64,000 nt of DNA from an uncultured Alistipes sp. GTDB taxonomy: Bacteria; Bacteroidota; Bacteroidia; Bacteroidales; Rikenellaceae. The DNA lies in assembly GCA_947623305.1 (NCBI GenBank), contig CANQGQ010000013.1, positions 1 to 64,000 on the forward strand, given 5' to 3'. Numbering within the stretch: position 1 is the stretch's first letter; every line of letters begins with the position of its first letter. The translations under genes were made by a program, and so were the position numbers. A model generated the notes under the pieces. The model was not told the DNA's origin and made no database searches. It was given only the letters and a program-made list of their open reading frames with translations. Shown piece after piece: positions 48,990 through 57,427 of the stretch.

Positions 48990-50066
48990 TTATAATTTAT
49001 GGTAATGGCAATAGAGCAGCTGCCCGTTGTCATCATGCAGGTGCATGCCGCCGCCCAAGCAGTAACGGAACATCTTGCAGTCGGCGCATACGCCTTGCCG
49101 AGTCCATTCGCGGTTGCGGAAAGGGCCGAACCGATTTTCCCAAACCTCCCAGAAATCATCGCGATAGATATTTCCTTGATGGAAGTTGGCTCGGATAGAG
49201 GTACATCCCGATATGGCTCCGTCGACCCGGATGGATGCCACGGATATTCCGGCGGCGCATTGATAGAAATGATCGCGCACCTCGGCTTCGTAATCGCCTA
49301 AAAAACCTTCGCACGCGTAGCTGACATCAATCGTCTTTTCGCGGCGGGTGCGGCGGATGAAATCCAATAACGTGCGGAATTGTTCATCGCTCAAGCGTAA
49401 CGATGCGTCGTCGCGTGCACGTCCCATTGGAAAAATCGAGAAAATCCGCCAATGTTCGACGCCTTCGGCGATCAACCGGTCGCGAAACGGCTCCAAACGG
49501 GGAATAAGAGCACCTGTGGCACAGGTGATTACGTCATACGCCAAAGTCGGTTTCTGCACGATGAGCCGGATGGCCTGCATCGCCCGTTCGAAGCTCGACG
49601 AATTGCCCCGCAGGTAATTGTGCTCCTGTTCGAATCCGTCTAAACTGACGGAGATACTTCGCAAACCGGCGTGCATCAATCGTTCGAACCGCTGCGGTGT
49701 CAGTGCCATGCCATTGGTAACCATGCCCCACGGATACCCGCGGCGCGTTACTTCGCTACCGGCCTCCTCTAAATCCTCCCGGACCAATACCTCGCCGCCC
49801 GAAAAGATGATGAACACCTTGCTCGGATCGACGTGGGGCGTGATTTGTTCGTCGAGTACCTTCAAAAAGTCCGCTAACGGCATGTCCGGCACGTCGGGAG
49901 CGACCCGGCAATCGCTTCCGCAATGCCGACACGAAAGATTGCAGCGCAAGGTGCATTCCCAGAAAAGCGTGTTCAACCGATGTTCGGCAACCGTTTCCTT
50001 ATAAAGATTCGAGAAAAGATCGAGGGCCCACCGTTTCCGGAGTCCCAATTTGCGGCCGGAACCCAT
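48990..50066 (-). CDS. Radical SAM/SPASM protein, rSAM/lipoprotein-system type
   Basis: FWECTLRCNLSCRHCGSDC (CxxxCxxC), FSGGEVLVREDL, SPASM-like CADCKMFRYCLGGGMHLHDDNGQLLYCHYHKL. Confidence 0.88.
   Translation of the reverse strand: MGSGRKLGLRKRWALDLFSNLYKETVAEHRLNTLFWECTLRCNLSCRHCGSDCRVAPDVPDMPLADFLKVLDEQITPHVDPSKVFIIFSGGEVLVREDLEEAGSEVTRRGYPWGMVTNGMALTPQRFERLMHAGLRSISVSLDGFEQEHNYLRGNSSSFERAMQAIRLIVQKPTLAYDVITCATGALIPRLEPFRDRLIAEGVEHWRIFSIFPMGRARDDASLRLSDEQFRTLLDFIRRTRREKTIDVSYACEGFLGDYEAEVRDHFYQCAAGISVASIRVDGAISGCTSIRANFHQGNIYRDDFWEVWENRFGPFRNREWTRQGVCADCKMFRYCLGGGMHLHDDNGQLLYCHYHKL
48991..49113 (+). repeat. Direct repeat (copy 2), 3' end of the radical SAM gene
   Basis: Matches 46361-46483. 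Confidence 0.9.
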
Positions 50067-50072
50067 GAACGG

Positions 50073-50333
50073 TTATTTTTCGTTCGGTTGCGGTTGCGAT
50101 TCCGAAACCTGTGCGGTGCTGTCCTGTTGCAGGACGGAATTCAAGGATTTGTGCTCGGTCGGAGCGTCGGGGATGCGAACTCCGTACATGACGATAACAG
50201 GACGGTCGATTCGAACTGTGTCGGCTGGTGCCTCCGTATCGCCCGATCCTTTCGAAGGCGCGTTTTTTACGGTGGAGCAAGCCGCCGAGAACCCCAGCAG
50301 AGCCGCCAATGCGAGTTTCAGTTTCCTGTTCAT
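50073..50333 (-). CDS. Small putative lipoprotein, likely partner of the radical SAM enzyme
   Basis: MNRKLKLALAALLGFSAACSTVKNAPSKG...PVIVMYGVRIPDAPTEHKSLNSVLQQDSTAQVSESQPQPNEK; 7 bp upstream of the radical SAM gene on the same strand. Confidence 0.75.
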   Translation of the reverse strand: MNRKLKLALAALLGFSAACSTVKNAPSKGSGDTEAPADTVRIDRPVIVMYGVRIPDAPTEHKSLNSVLQQDSTAQVSESQPQPNEK

Positions 50334-50469
50334 GATCTTGTAACCGATGATTTCGATACGACAAATATAAAAAATTTATTTCGTAGACGAAAAAATAGGC
50401 CGAAAAGTTTTGACGGCGCAGGTTTTTTACGTTACTTTGCCGTGTATTTAACACTTAATAACTTTTTTT

Positions 50470-50670
50470 ATGACAGGTACGGTAAAATGGTTCGATAGCA
50501 AGAAAGGCTACGGATTCATTACGGAAGAGAGCGGCAAGGAGGTATTCGTGCACTACTCTGGAATTGTTGCAGGAGGATTCAAGTCGCTTAACGAGGGCCA
50601 AACGGTGGAGTTCGAGGTTGCCGATGGTGCCAAGGGCGAACAGGCCGTGAATGTAACCGTCGTTAAGTAA
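50470..50670 (+). CDS. Cold-shock protein
   Basis: [32 protein letters not shown]. Confidence 0.95.
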   Translation: MTGTVKWFDSKKGYGFITEESGKEVFVHYSGIVAGGFKSLNEGQTVEFEVADGAKGEQAVNVTVVK

Positions 50671-50776
50671 ACGATAGAAGGCTACAGAATGTGGGGCGAT
50701 TTCCGGTTCGGGATTCGTCCCTTTTTATTGGCTGAAAATTCGATCGGAAGCGTGCAGCTAATTCCGAAAAAAAACG

Positions 50777-50784
50777 TACCTTTG
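50777..50784 (+). promoter_or_regulatory. -7 box TACCTTTG upstream of pfk
   Basis: TACCTTTG about 95 bp before the ATG. Confidence 0.5.
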
Positions 50785-50879
50785 ATACTTGTTCCGATTT
50801 TGAGAGAAATCGGAGGAAATTGGAGAATGCAAAACAGTTCAATTTCATAACATAAATCAATAAAACAGATTCAACGAAG

Positions 50880-52115
50880 ATGAAAGAAGCAATTGCTATT
50901 CTGACCGGCGGCGGTCCGGCACCCGGTATGAATACCGTGGTCGGCAGCGTCGCTAAGACGTTTTTGCGCAAAGGGTATCGCGTGATCGGGTTGCACGAGG
51001 GATACACCGGCCTGTTCATTCCCGATCCCCGTACGGTGGATATCGACTACCGGATGGCCGATGGAATTTTCAACCAGGGCGGTTCGTTCCTTCAGATGAG
51101 CCGTTTTAAACCGAAGGATTCCGATTTCGAGCACAATTTCAATCTGAAGTTCTTCACCGACAACAACGTCAAGCTGCTCGTAACTGTGGGCGGCGACGAT
51201 ACCGCCTCGACGGCCAATCGCATCGCCAAGTTCTTGGAGGCGAAGAAGTATCCGATCGCCAATATCCATGTGCCGAAGACCATCGACAACGACCTGCCGC
51301 TTCCGAACGGAACGCCGACATTCGGTTACGAATCGGCCAAAGACAAGGGGGCTGTCATCGCTCGTGCCGTCTATGTCGATGCTCGTACCAGCGGCAATTG
51401 GTTCGTATTGGCTGCTATGGGCCGCAGTGCGGGGCACCTGGCTTTCGGTATCGGCGAAGCCTGCCACTACCCGATGATCATCATTCCCGAGATGTTCGAC
51501 CAAACCGAAATCACGATTGATAAGATCGTGCGATTGGTTATTTCGTCGATCGTCAAGCGTAAAATCATGGGCATGGATTACGGGGCGGCCGTAATTTCCG
51601 AGGGCGTGTTCCATGCGCTTTCCGACGAGGAAATCCGCAAGAGCGGCGTGCACTTCACCTACGACGAGCACGGTCATCCCGAGTTGGGTAAGGTTTCGAA
51701 AGCGCATATTTTCAATGAATTGATTGAAAAGCGGGTCAAAGAGTTGGGCCTCAAAGTCAAGAGCCGTCCTGTGGAACTGGGTTATGAAATCCGATGCCAG
51801 ACGCCGATCGCCTATGACCTGACCTATTGCTCCGAACTCGGTTTGGGCGTTTACAAACTGTTTTCGGAGGGCAAGACGGGCTGTATGGTCTATGTCAATT
51901 CCGAAGGGAACGTTTCGCCGCTCTATCTGAAGGATTTGCAGGATCCGACGACGGGCAAGATCCCGCCTCGCTTGGTCGATATTCGTTCGGACAAATTCAG
52001 TGCGGTGGTCGAGAATATCCTCAATGCCATCGTGCCGGCGGATTACGAGGCTGCCAAAGCCTATCTGCCCGATCCGGAAGCGTTCGATTTTCATAAGATT
52101 CTAAACTGGAAATAA
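50880..52115 (+). CDS. pfkA: 6-phosphofructokinase family
   Basis: AILTGGGPAPGMNTVVGS...VTVGGDDTASTANRIA...PKTIDNDLPLPNGTPTFGYESAKDKG. Confidence 0.92.
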   Translation: MKEAIAILTGGGPAPGMNTVVGSVAKTFLRKGYRVIGLHEGYTGLFIPDPRTVDIDYRMADGIFNQGGSFLQMSRFKPKDSDFEHNFNLKFFTDNNVKLLVTVGGDDTASTANRIAKFLEAKKYPIANIHVPKTIDNDLPLPNGTPTFGYESAKDKGAVIARAVYVDARTSGNWFVLAAMGRSAGHLAFGIGEACHYPMIIIPEMFDQTEITIDKIVRLVISSIVKRKIMGMDYGAAVISEGVFHALSDEEIRKSGVHFTYDEHGHPELGKVSKAHIFNELIEKRVKELGLKVKSRPVELGYEIRCQTPIAYDLTYCSELGLGVYKLFSEGKTGCMVYVNSEGNVSPLYLKDLQDPTTGKIPPRLVDIRSDKFSAVVENILNAIVPADYEAAKAYLPDPEAFDFHKILNWK

Positions 52116-52125
52116 AATTACGGTC

Positions 52126-52971
52126 ATGTTTAAACCCAATTTACTTTCGAAGGCAGCCCGTCGCATGTGGCTTGTTGTGATGATCTGCTCGGTTTCGTTC
52201 GCTCAAGCGAAAGACCGCGGCGACCGGGAACTGCCGGTGCGTCGGCCATTCAGCAATTTCGCCATCGGTGTGAATGCCGGTACGGTCGGTTTCGGTGCCT
52301 CGGTCGCTACCCCACTCTGCAACTATGTTTCGTTGCGGGGAGGGTTCTCGGTAGCCCCGTTCAGTTATAGCTATACTTATGACGATTTCGATTTCTCCGA
52401 TATTTTGTCGAAAATTCCCGGTGCACCTGCATCGTTGGTCGATCAGTTGAACAGTGTCGAACTCGGTCTGAAAGCCGAATTGCAGATGACCTCGGGGCAT
52501 CTGCTGTTCGATATCGTTCCGTTCCGGAGGGGCAACTCTTCGTTTTTCATTTCGGCCGGCCTCTATTTCGGTACGGGAAAGCTGATTACCGTAAGCGGTC
52601 GATTCGATGACGCCACGATGCGTGAGCTTGAGAACTATGGCGTGGATATAACGAAACTTTCTGTCGAGATCGGCGATGTCGAAGCAATGATGAACCCGGA
52701 CGGTTCGGTGAGTGCCGATTTGAAAGTGCGGTCGGTAAAGCCTTATGTGGGGCTCGGCTTCGGACGTGCCATTCCGCGGAGACGGGTGGGCTTCCGTTTC
52801 GAGTTAGGCGCTTTGTTCCACGGTACGCCCAAAATCGTGTCGGATAATATTTCGGATACGAACAGCGAAGAGTTGAGCGATGTGAACAAGTTCTTGAAGG
52901 ATTTCAAGGTCTATCCGCAACTCAATTTCCAGGTAACGGTTCGCTTGTTGAAGGACAAAACGAGAAGATAG
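52126..52971 (+). CDS. Predicted outer-membrane beta-barrel protein
   Basis: Signal peptide; GVNAGTVGFGASVATPLCNYVSLRGGFS...; alternating beta-rich pattern. Confidence 0.65.
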   Translation: MFKPNLLSKAARRMWLVVMICSVSFAQAKDRGDRELPVRRPFSNFAIGVNAGTVGFGASVATPLCNYVSLRGGFSVAPFSYSYTYDDFDFSDILSKIPGAPASLVDQLNSVELGLKAELQMTSGHLLFDIVPFRRGNSSFFISAGLYFGTGKLITVSGRFDDATMRELENYGVDITKLSVEIGDVEAMMNPDGSVSADLKVRSVKPYVGLGFGRAIPRRRVGFRFELGALFHGTPKIVSDNISDTNSEELSDVNKFLKDFKVYPQLNFQVTVRLLKDKTRR

Positions 52972-52997
52972 CACCTATTCGGTTGCGAACCGATGAT

Positions 52998-53032
52998 AAC
53001 CGTTCCGACTGCAAAAGTCGGGACGGTTTTTC
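52998..53032 (+). terminator. Hairpin terminator
   Basis: aaccgttccgactgcaaaagtcgggacggttttt. Confidence 0.7.
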
Positions 53033-53049
53033 GTTTCGTCCTGGTTTTA

Positions 53050-53559
53050 TCAGAACAATTCCGGAACCGGATAAGCCGTCAGCGGGGTCGCCGGATGGAG
53101 ATGAATCAACTTGCGATTCTGAGCCAGGGCTCGTTCGACCGTATAGCGGGTTCCGCCGGTCGAACCGTCGTACCAGGTTATGAGCGTGGCCGCATGCGCT
53201 ATCAGATAGTTGTTGCGGATGGCATAGCTTCCGCGATGGTAGGATTCGGATAGCAGGATCGTCTCGTCTGCTTCGGCGAGGATTCGTTCGAAACGAGTTC
53301 GGTCATAGGCCGAAAATCGCAATTGTTGTCCGCGAAACGGAACGACGGCAATCAATCGTATGTCTGTATGGGCTGCTTTGCAGCTCAAGACGGCTTCCGC
53401 TGCGGCCAAATCGAATCCTACGGCCATCCCGCTCAAAAACGTGCGGATGCCGGTCGCATGAAGCATCGTAACTGTGCGGCGTATCAGATCGTCGGCTTCG
53501 TGGCGGTAGGTGCGATGTCCGGTGAATGCGGTACAAGTGATTGAAGTTGCAGTATCCAT
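53050..53559 (-). CDS. SLOG-family (DUF1273-like) protein
   Basis: CTAFTGHRTYRHEADDLIRRTVTMLHATGIRTFLSGMAVGFDLAAAEAVLS...ADETILLSESYHRGSYAIRNNYLIAHA. Confidence 0.8.
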   Translation of the reverse strand: MDTATSITCTAFTGHRTYRHEADDLIRRTVTMLHATGIRTFLSGMAVGFDLAAAEAVLSCKAAHTDIRLIAVVPFRGQQLRFSAYDRTRFERILAEADETILLSESYHRGSYAIRNNYLIAHAATLITWYDGSTGGTRYTVERALAQNRKLIHLHPATPLTAYPVPELF

Positions 53560-53713
53560 AGCGGTAATAATGAACAAAGATACGAAAAGGCGAGTGCAGA
53601 AGCAAGCGTTAGCTCGGTTATGCCGAGGCGAAGTATCTTCGGCGAAGCCAAAGATACGAATTCTGGCGCGGACTTTGTATTTTCCGGATCGAATTTCAAA
53701 AACATTTTCGATT

Positions 53714-53923
53714 ATGAAACACACAGGTATTGTCGTTGCATCGCTGCTCGGCGGTGCATTGATCGGTTCCGCGATCGCCATCCTCTTTACGCCCCATTCG
53801 GGCCCGGAGATGCGCCGCCGCATCAAGGATTTCGTCGATGACGAGATGGATAAGGTGAAGGAGGAATTCGAACGGCTCCGTTGCAAATGCGACGAGAACG
53901 GCCACTGCGACTGTGCGGATTAA
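53714..53923 (+). CDS. YtxH-domain protein
   Basis: MKHTGIVVASLLGGALIGSAIAILFTPHSGPEMRRRIKDFVDDEMDKVKEEFERLRCKCDENGHCDCAD. Confidence 0.8.
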   Translation: MKHTGIVVASLLGGALIGSAIAILFTPHSGPEMRRRIKDFVDDEMDKVKEEFERLRCKCDENGHCDCAD

Positions 53924-53947
53924 AAACAGGTAAGGCGCATATCGCTC

Positions 53948-54292
53948 ATGGCAACGCAAAAATCATCCGGCGGTAATCTTCTCGTATCGCTGTTGCTGTT
54001 CATCGCTACGGCTGGAATCGCCATCCTTCTGTTGCTCGTATCGGCAGTCGTATGGTTATCGGTCATCTTAGATTCGGTCGTTTGGTCGACGTTGATTCTC
54101 GGCGGTGTGTTTGCAGCTGTCGCCGCAGCGGTTTATTATCTGCTCGTGCGGAAATCGCTCGTGTCGGTTCGCCGACAGCTCGAAACGGTTTACGAGGTGG
54201 CCCGACTGGTGCAGAACGCATACGAATGGGTAGCGGATAAATTGCGTTGGATCGGGGCATTGTGGAACTTGTTCCGCGAAAGGCCGGAATAG
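53948..54292 (+). CDS. Small membrane protein (holin-superfamily-like)
   Basis: Two TM segments; downstream of the YtxH gene. Confidence 0.6.
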   Translation: MATQKSSGGNLLVSLLLFIATAGIAILLLLVSAVVWLSVILDSVVWSTLILGGVFAAVAAAVYYLLVRKSLVSVRRQLETVYEVARLVQNAYEWVADKLRWIGALWNLFRERPE

Positions 54293-54324
54293 GAATCGCA
54301 AAGGAGATTCCCTTGCCGGAGAAA

Positions 54325-54368
54325 ATTCGATCGTTTTCGAGAAATCCCGAAAACGATCGAATCTTTTT
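54325..54368 (+). terminator. Strong terminator
   Basis: attcgatcgttttcg-agaaatcc-cgaaaacgatcgaat + ctttttat; perfect 15-bp stem. Confidence 0.85.
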
Positions 54369-54529
54369 ATTTCGAAGAAAATTAAATGTTTCGTTTTGTA
54401 AAAATCGGAAATAATTTATAAATTCGCTTCAAATGCAAACAGATCGGGCGACTGCAAAGGGCGGTTTCGGGAAGATGCGGATTGTTTTCGGTGAGCGTTT
54501 TCGAATTGGAATAAAAATCATATACGATT

Positions 54530-55708
54530 ATGGAAAAAACCTGGAGATGGTTCGGAAAGAAGGATAAGATCACTTTGGAGATGTTGCGGCAGATCGGAGT
54601 GGAAGGAATCGTAACGGCATTGCATGAGATTCCCAACGGCGAGATTTGGAGCGAGGAGGCGATCCGCGACTTGCAGCGTTACATCGAAAGTTACGGTTTG
54701 CGATGGTCGGTCGTCGAATCGTTGCCGGTATCGGAGGCAATCAAGTATGCCGGCCCTGAACGCGACGAATTGATTGAAAAATACAAAATCAGTCTGGCGA
54801 ATCTGGGTAAATGCGGCGTGAAGACCGTATGTTACAATTTTATGCCCGTGATTGATTGGATTCGTACGGATTTGGCCCATCCGTGGGCGGACGGTACGAC
54901 GTCGTTGTATTTCGATCGGGTGCGTTTTGCTTACTTCGACGTGAAAATCCTCGCTCGCGAGGGCGCCGAGGCGGATTATTCGTCCGAAGTGTTGGCCAAG
55001 GTCGAAGAACTCGACCGGACGATTACCGAAGCCGAGAAGGATGAGTTGATCGATTCGATCATCGTCAAGACGCAGGGCTTTGTCAACGGCAATATCCATG
55101 AGGGCGATTTCGATCCCGTAGGCATTTTCCGGCGTCTGTTGGCGCAATATGCCGGAATCGACCGAGAGCAGTTGCGTGAGAACATGCGTTATTTCCTGGC
55201 TGCCGTCATGCCTGTCTGCGAGGAGTACGACGTGAATATGTGCGTCCATCCCGACGACCCTCCGTTCCAGGTCTTGGGCTTGCCCCGTATCGTTACCTCG
55301 GCCGAGGACATCGAGTGGTTCCTCGGCGCGGTGGACAATCCGCATAACGGATTGACATTCTGTGCCGGTTCCTTGTCTGCCGGTGCGCACAACGATGTCG
55401 TCAAGATGGCCGAGCGGTTCGTAGGACGTACGCATTTCGTGCATTTGCGGAGCTGCGACATCCTGCCCAATGGCAACTTCATCGAGGCTTCGCACCTCGG
55501 AGGGCGTGCCAATCTGGTCGAATTGATCCGGATATTCGAACGCGAGAAGCCTGGTTTGCCCATGCGGGTCGACCACGGACGAACGATGTTAGGCGATGAA
55601 AAGCAGGGCTATAATGCCGGTTATTCATTCCACGGTCGGATGTTGGCTTTGGGCCAGGTCGATGGGATGATGGCGGTCGTTAGAAACGAACTTCAAAATC
55701 AGAGATAG
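54530..55708 (+). CDS. uxuA: Mannonate dehydratase
   Basis: MEKTWRWFGKKDKITLEMLRQIGVEGIVTALHEIPNGEIWS...CVHPDDPPFQVLGLPRIV. Confidence 0.95.
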   Translation: MEKTWRWFGKKDKITLEMLRQIGVEGIVTALHEIPNGEIWSEEAIRDLQRYIESYGLRWSVVESLPVSEAIKYAGPERDELIEKYKISLANLGKCGVKTVCYNFMPVIDWIRTDLAHPWADGTTSLYFDRVRFAYFDVKILAREGAEADYSSEVLAKVEELDRTITEAEKDELIDSIIVKTQGFVNGNIHEGDFDPVGIFRRLLAQYAGIDREQLRENMRYFLAAVMPVCEEYDVNMCVHPDDPPFQVLGLPRIVTSAEDIEWFLGAVDNPHNGLTFCAGSLSAGAHNDVVKMAERFVGRTHFVHLRSCDILPNGNFIEASHLGGRANLVELIRIFEREKPGLPMRVDHGRTMLGDEKQGYNAGYSFHGRMLALGQVDGMMAVVRNELQNQR

Positions 55709-55712
55709 AAGC

Positions 55713-56531
55713 ATGAACGAACAATTCAGTATTGCCGGCAAGGTAGCTGTGATTACCGGTGCCGGTGGAGTTTTGGGCGGCAACGTCGCAAAGAGTTTCG
55801 TGGAGCAGGGTGCACGGGTCGTGGCGCTCGATATTCGGCAGGAACCGTTGGATCGACGGGTCGAAGAGTTGCGGGCCATTGGCAACGGTGAGGTCCTGGG
55901 CCTGTTGTGCAACGTGCTCGATCTGGATTCCATCCGCAAGGTGGCGGACGAGGTGGTCGCCAAGTGGGGACGCATCGACATCCTCATCAATATTGCGGGT
56001 GGCAACATGCCCGGTGCCACGTTGCGTCCAGACCAGCCGATTTTCGAGATGAAGATCGAGGACTGGAACAAGGTTACGAATCTGAATATGAACGGTACGG
56101 TCTACCCTTCGATCATCATCGGCGAGGTGATGGCCAAGCAGAAGAAGGGGGCGATCGTCAATATTTCGTCGATGGCCGCTTTGCAGGCTTTGACGAATGT
56201 TCCGGGATATTCGGCTGCCAAGGCTGCCGTTACGAATTTCACGCAATGGCTCGCTACGGACATGGCGCTCAAATACGGCGACGGTATCCGCGTGAATGCG
56301 GTAGCTCCCGGGTTTTTCATCGGCGACCAGAATCGGGCCGTGTTGTTGAATCCCGACGGGTCGTTGACCGAACGGAGCCATAAGGTTTTGGCTAATACGC
56401 CGATGCGGCGCTTCGGAGACATCACCGAGTTGAACGGCGCCATCCAGTTCTTGTGTTCCGATGCAGCTTCGTTTATCACGGGCGTCAACCTCCCGATCGA
56501 CGGTGGCTTTTCCATCTTCAGCGGGGTGTGA
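55713..56531 (+). CDS. SDR-family oxidoreductase (probable fructuronate reductase)
   Basis: AVITGAGGVLGGNVAKSF...SAAKAAVTNFTQWLATDMALKYGDGIRVNAVAPGFF; downstream of uxuA. Confidence 0.88.
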   Translation: MNEQFSIAGKVAVITGAGGVLGGNVAKSFVEQGARVVALDIRQEPLDRRVEELRAIGNGEVLGLLCNVLDLDSIRKVADEVVAKWGRIDILINIAGGNMPGATLRPDQPIFEMKIEDWNKVTNLNMNGTVYPSIIIGEVMAKQKKGAIVNISSMAALQALTNVPGYSAAKAAVTNFTQWLATDMALKYGDGIRVNAVAPGFFIGDQNRAVLLNPDGSLTERSHKVLANTPMRRFGDITELNGAIQFLCSDAASFITGVNLPIDGGFSIFSGV

Positions 56532-56556
56532 AATCGGAGATTTCCATGTTGTAAGC

Positions 56557-56594
56557 AGAGCCGACGGATTTACTTTTCCGTCGGCTCTGTTTTG
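56557..56594 (+). terminator. Strong terminator after the uxuA-SDR operon
   Basis: agagccgacggatttacttttccgtcggctctgtttt. Confidence 0.85.
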
Positions 56595-56863
56595 TGCAAT
56601 ATGGGACAAATTGTGCGCAAAAAATCAACGATTGTGTATTCGTTTCGCAACTCGTTGATTTCAGAGCGGAAAACGGAAACTGAACCTTTCGTTTCTTTTC
56701 GTTATGTATCAATATGTTCCGGCAATTTTCCTATTTTTAGGTCACTAACCCGTAGTGTCCGTCTTGCACTACAATACATCTCTATGCTACAATACAAAAT
56801 ATTACTTATAATTTTAATATCAAAATATGGTTTGTAAGATTTGGAGAGTCGTAACAAATATTG

Positions 56864-56886
56864 GCGATTATAAATAAATTTACACT
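56864..56886 (+). repeat. 23-nt motif GGCGATTATAAATAAATTTACAC (copy 2)
   Basis: One mismatch to 23306-23328. Confidence 0.5.
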
Positions 56887-56950
56887 GCTATAACTATTTA
56901 CAAAGATACGCATTTTAATTCGACCAGCCTCCAATCCCGTTCGGAAATAA

Positions 56951-57232
56951 GGTGTAATAGTCAACACTTAGTCTGACAGTGGTTTTAGTATCGAGCCGGA
57001 AAACTGTCAGAAGTCTGTTGTGAAGTTTCACAACAGACTTCACACTCACAACCGCACGAGCTTGATAAAAGCTCATGCGGTTTTATTATTTTCTGATTTT
57101 GCAGTTGATATTTTTCTTGCAACAGCGATCCCTTTAATAAAAGTCTGCATGGGCGTTTTCCCGAAACAGTATTTTCCGGAATGAGTTCTTTGGGTGTTGT
57201 AAGCGTTCAGCCACGCATCAAGGATGCGCAAG
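56951..57232 (-). mobile_element. Insertion-sequence remnant with C-terminus of a DDE transposase
   Basis: Reverse strand of ~57073-57220 reads TSKGERSLRILDAWLNAYNTQRTHSGKYCFGKTPMQTFIKGIAVARKIS...*, typical of IS3/IS481-like integrase-core C-termini; no full-length ORF. Confidence 0.65.
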
Positions 57233-57427
57233 CTGCGCTCGCCTTTGGACGTTGACCGCAGTTATTGTGATTTTTACCGCATACCGCATCTTCGACGAAA
57301 CATTCCTCGGCATCTTCCCCGATTTTGTAGAGCGTTCAACGAGCTGCTCAAAGAACAGGCGCGTTTTCCGGAGCGCTGCCGGACTTCCGTCATATCCCTG
57401 TCGGATGTCCGGCAAAAGCCTGGAGTT

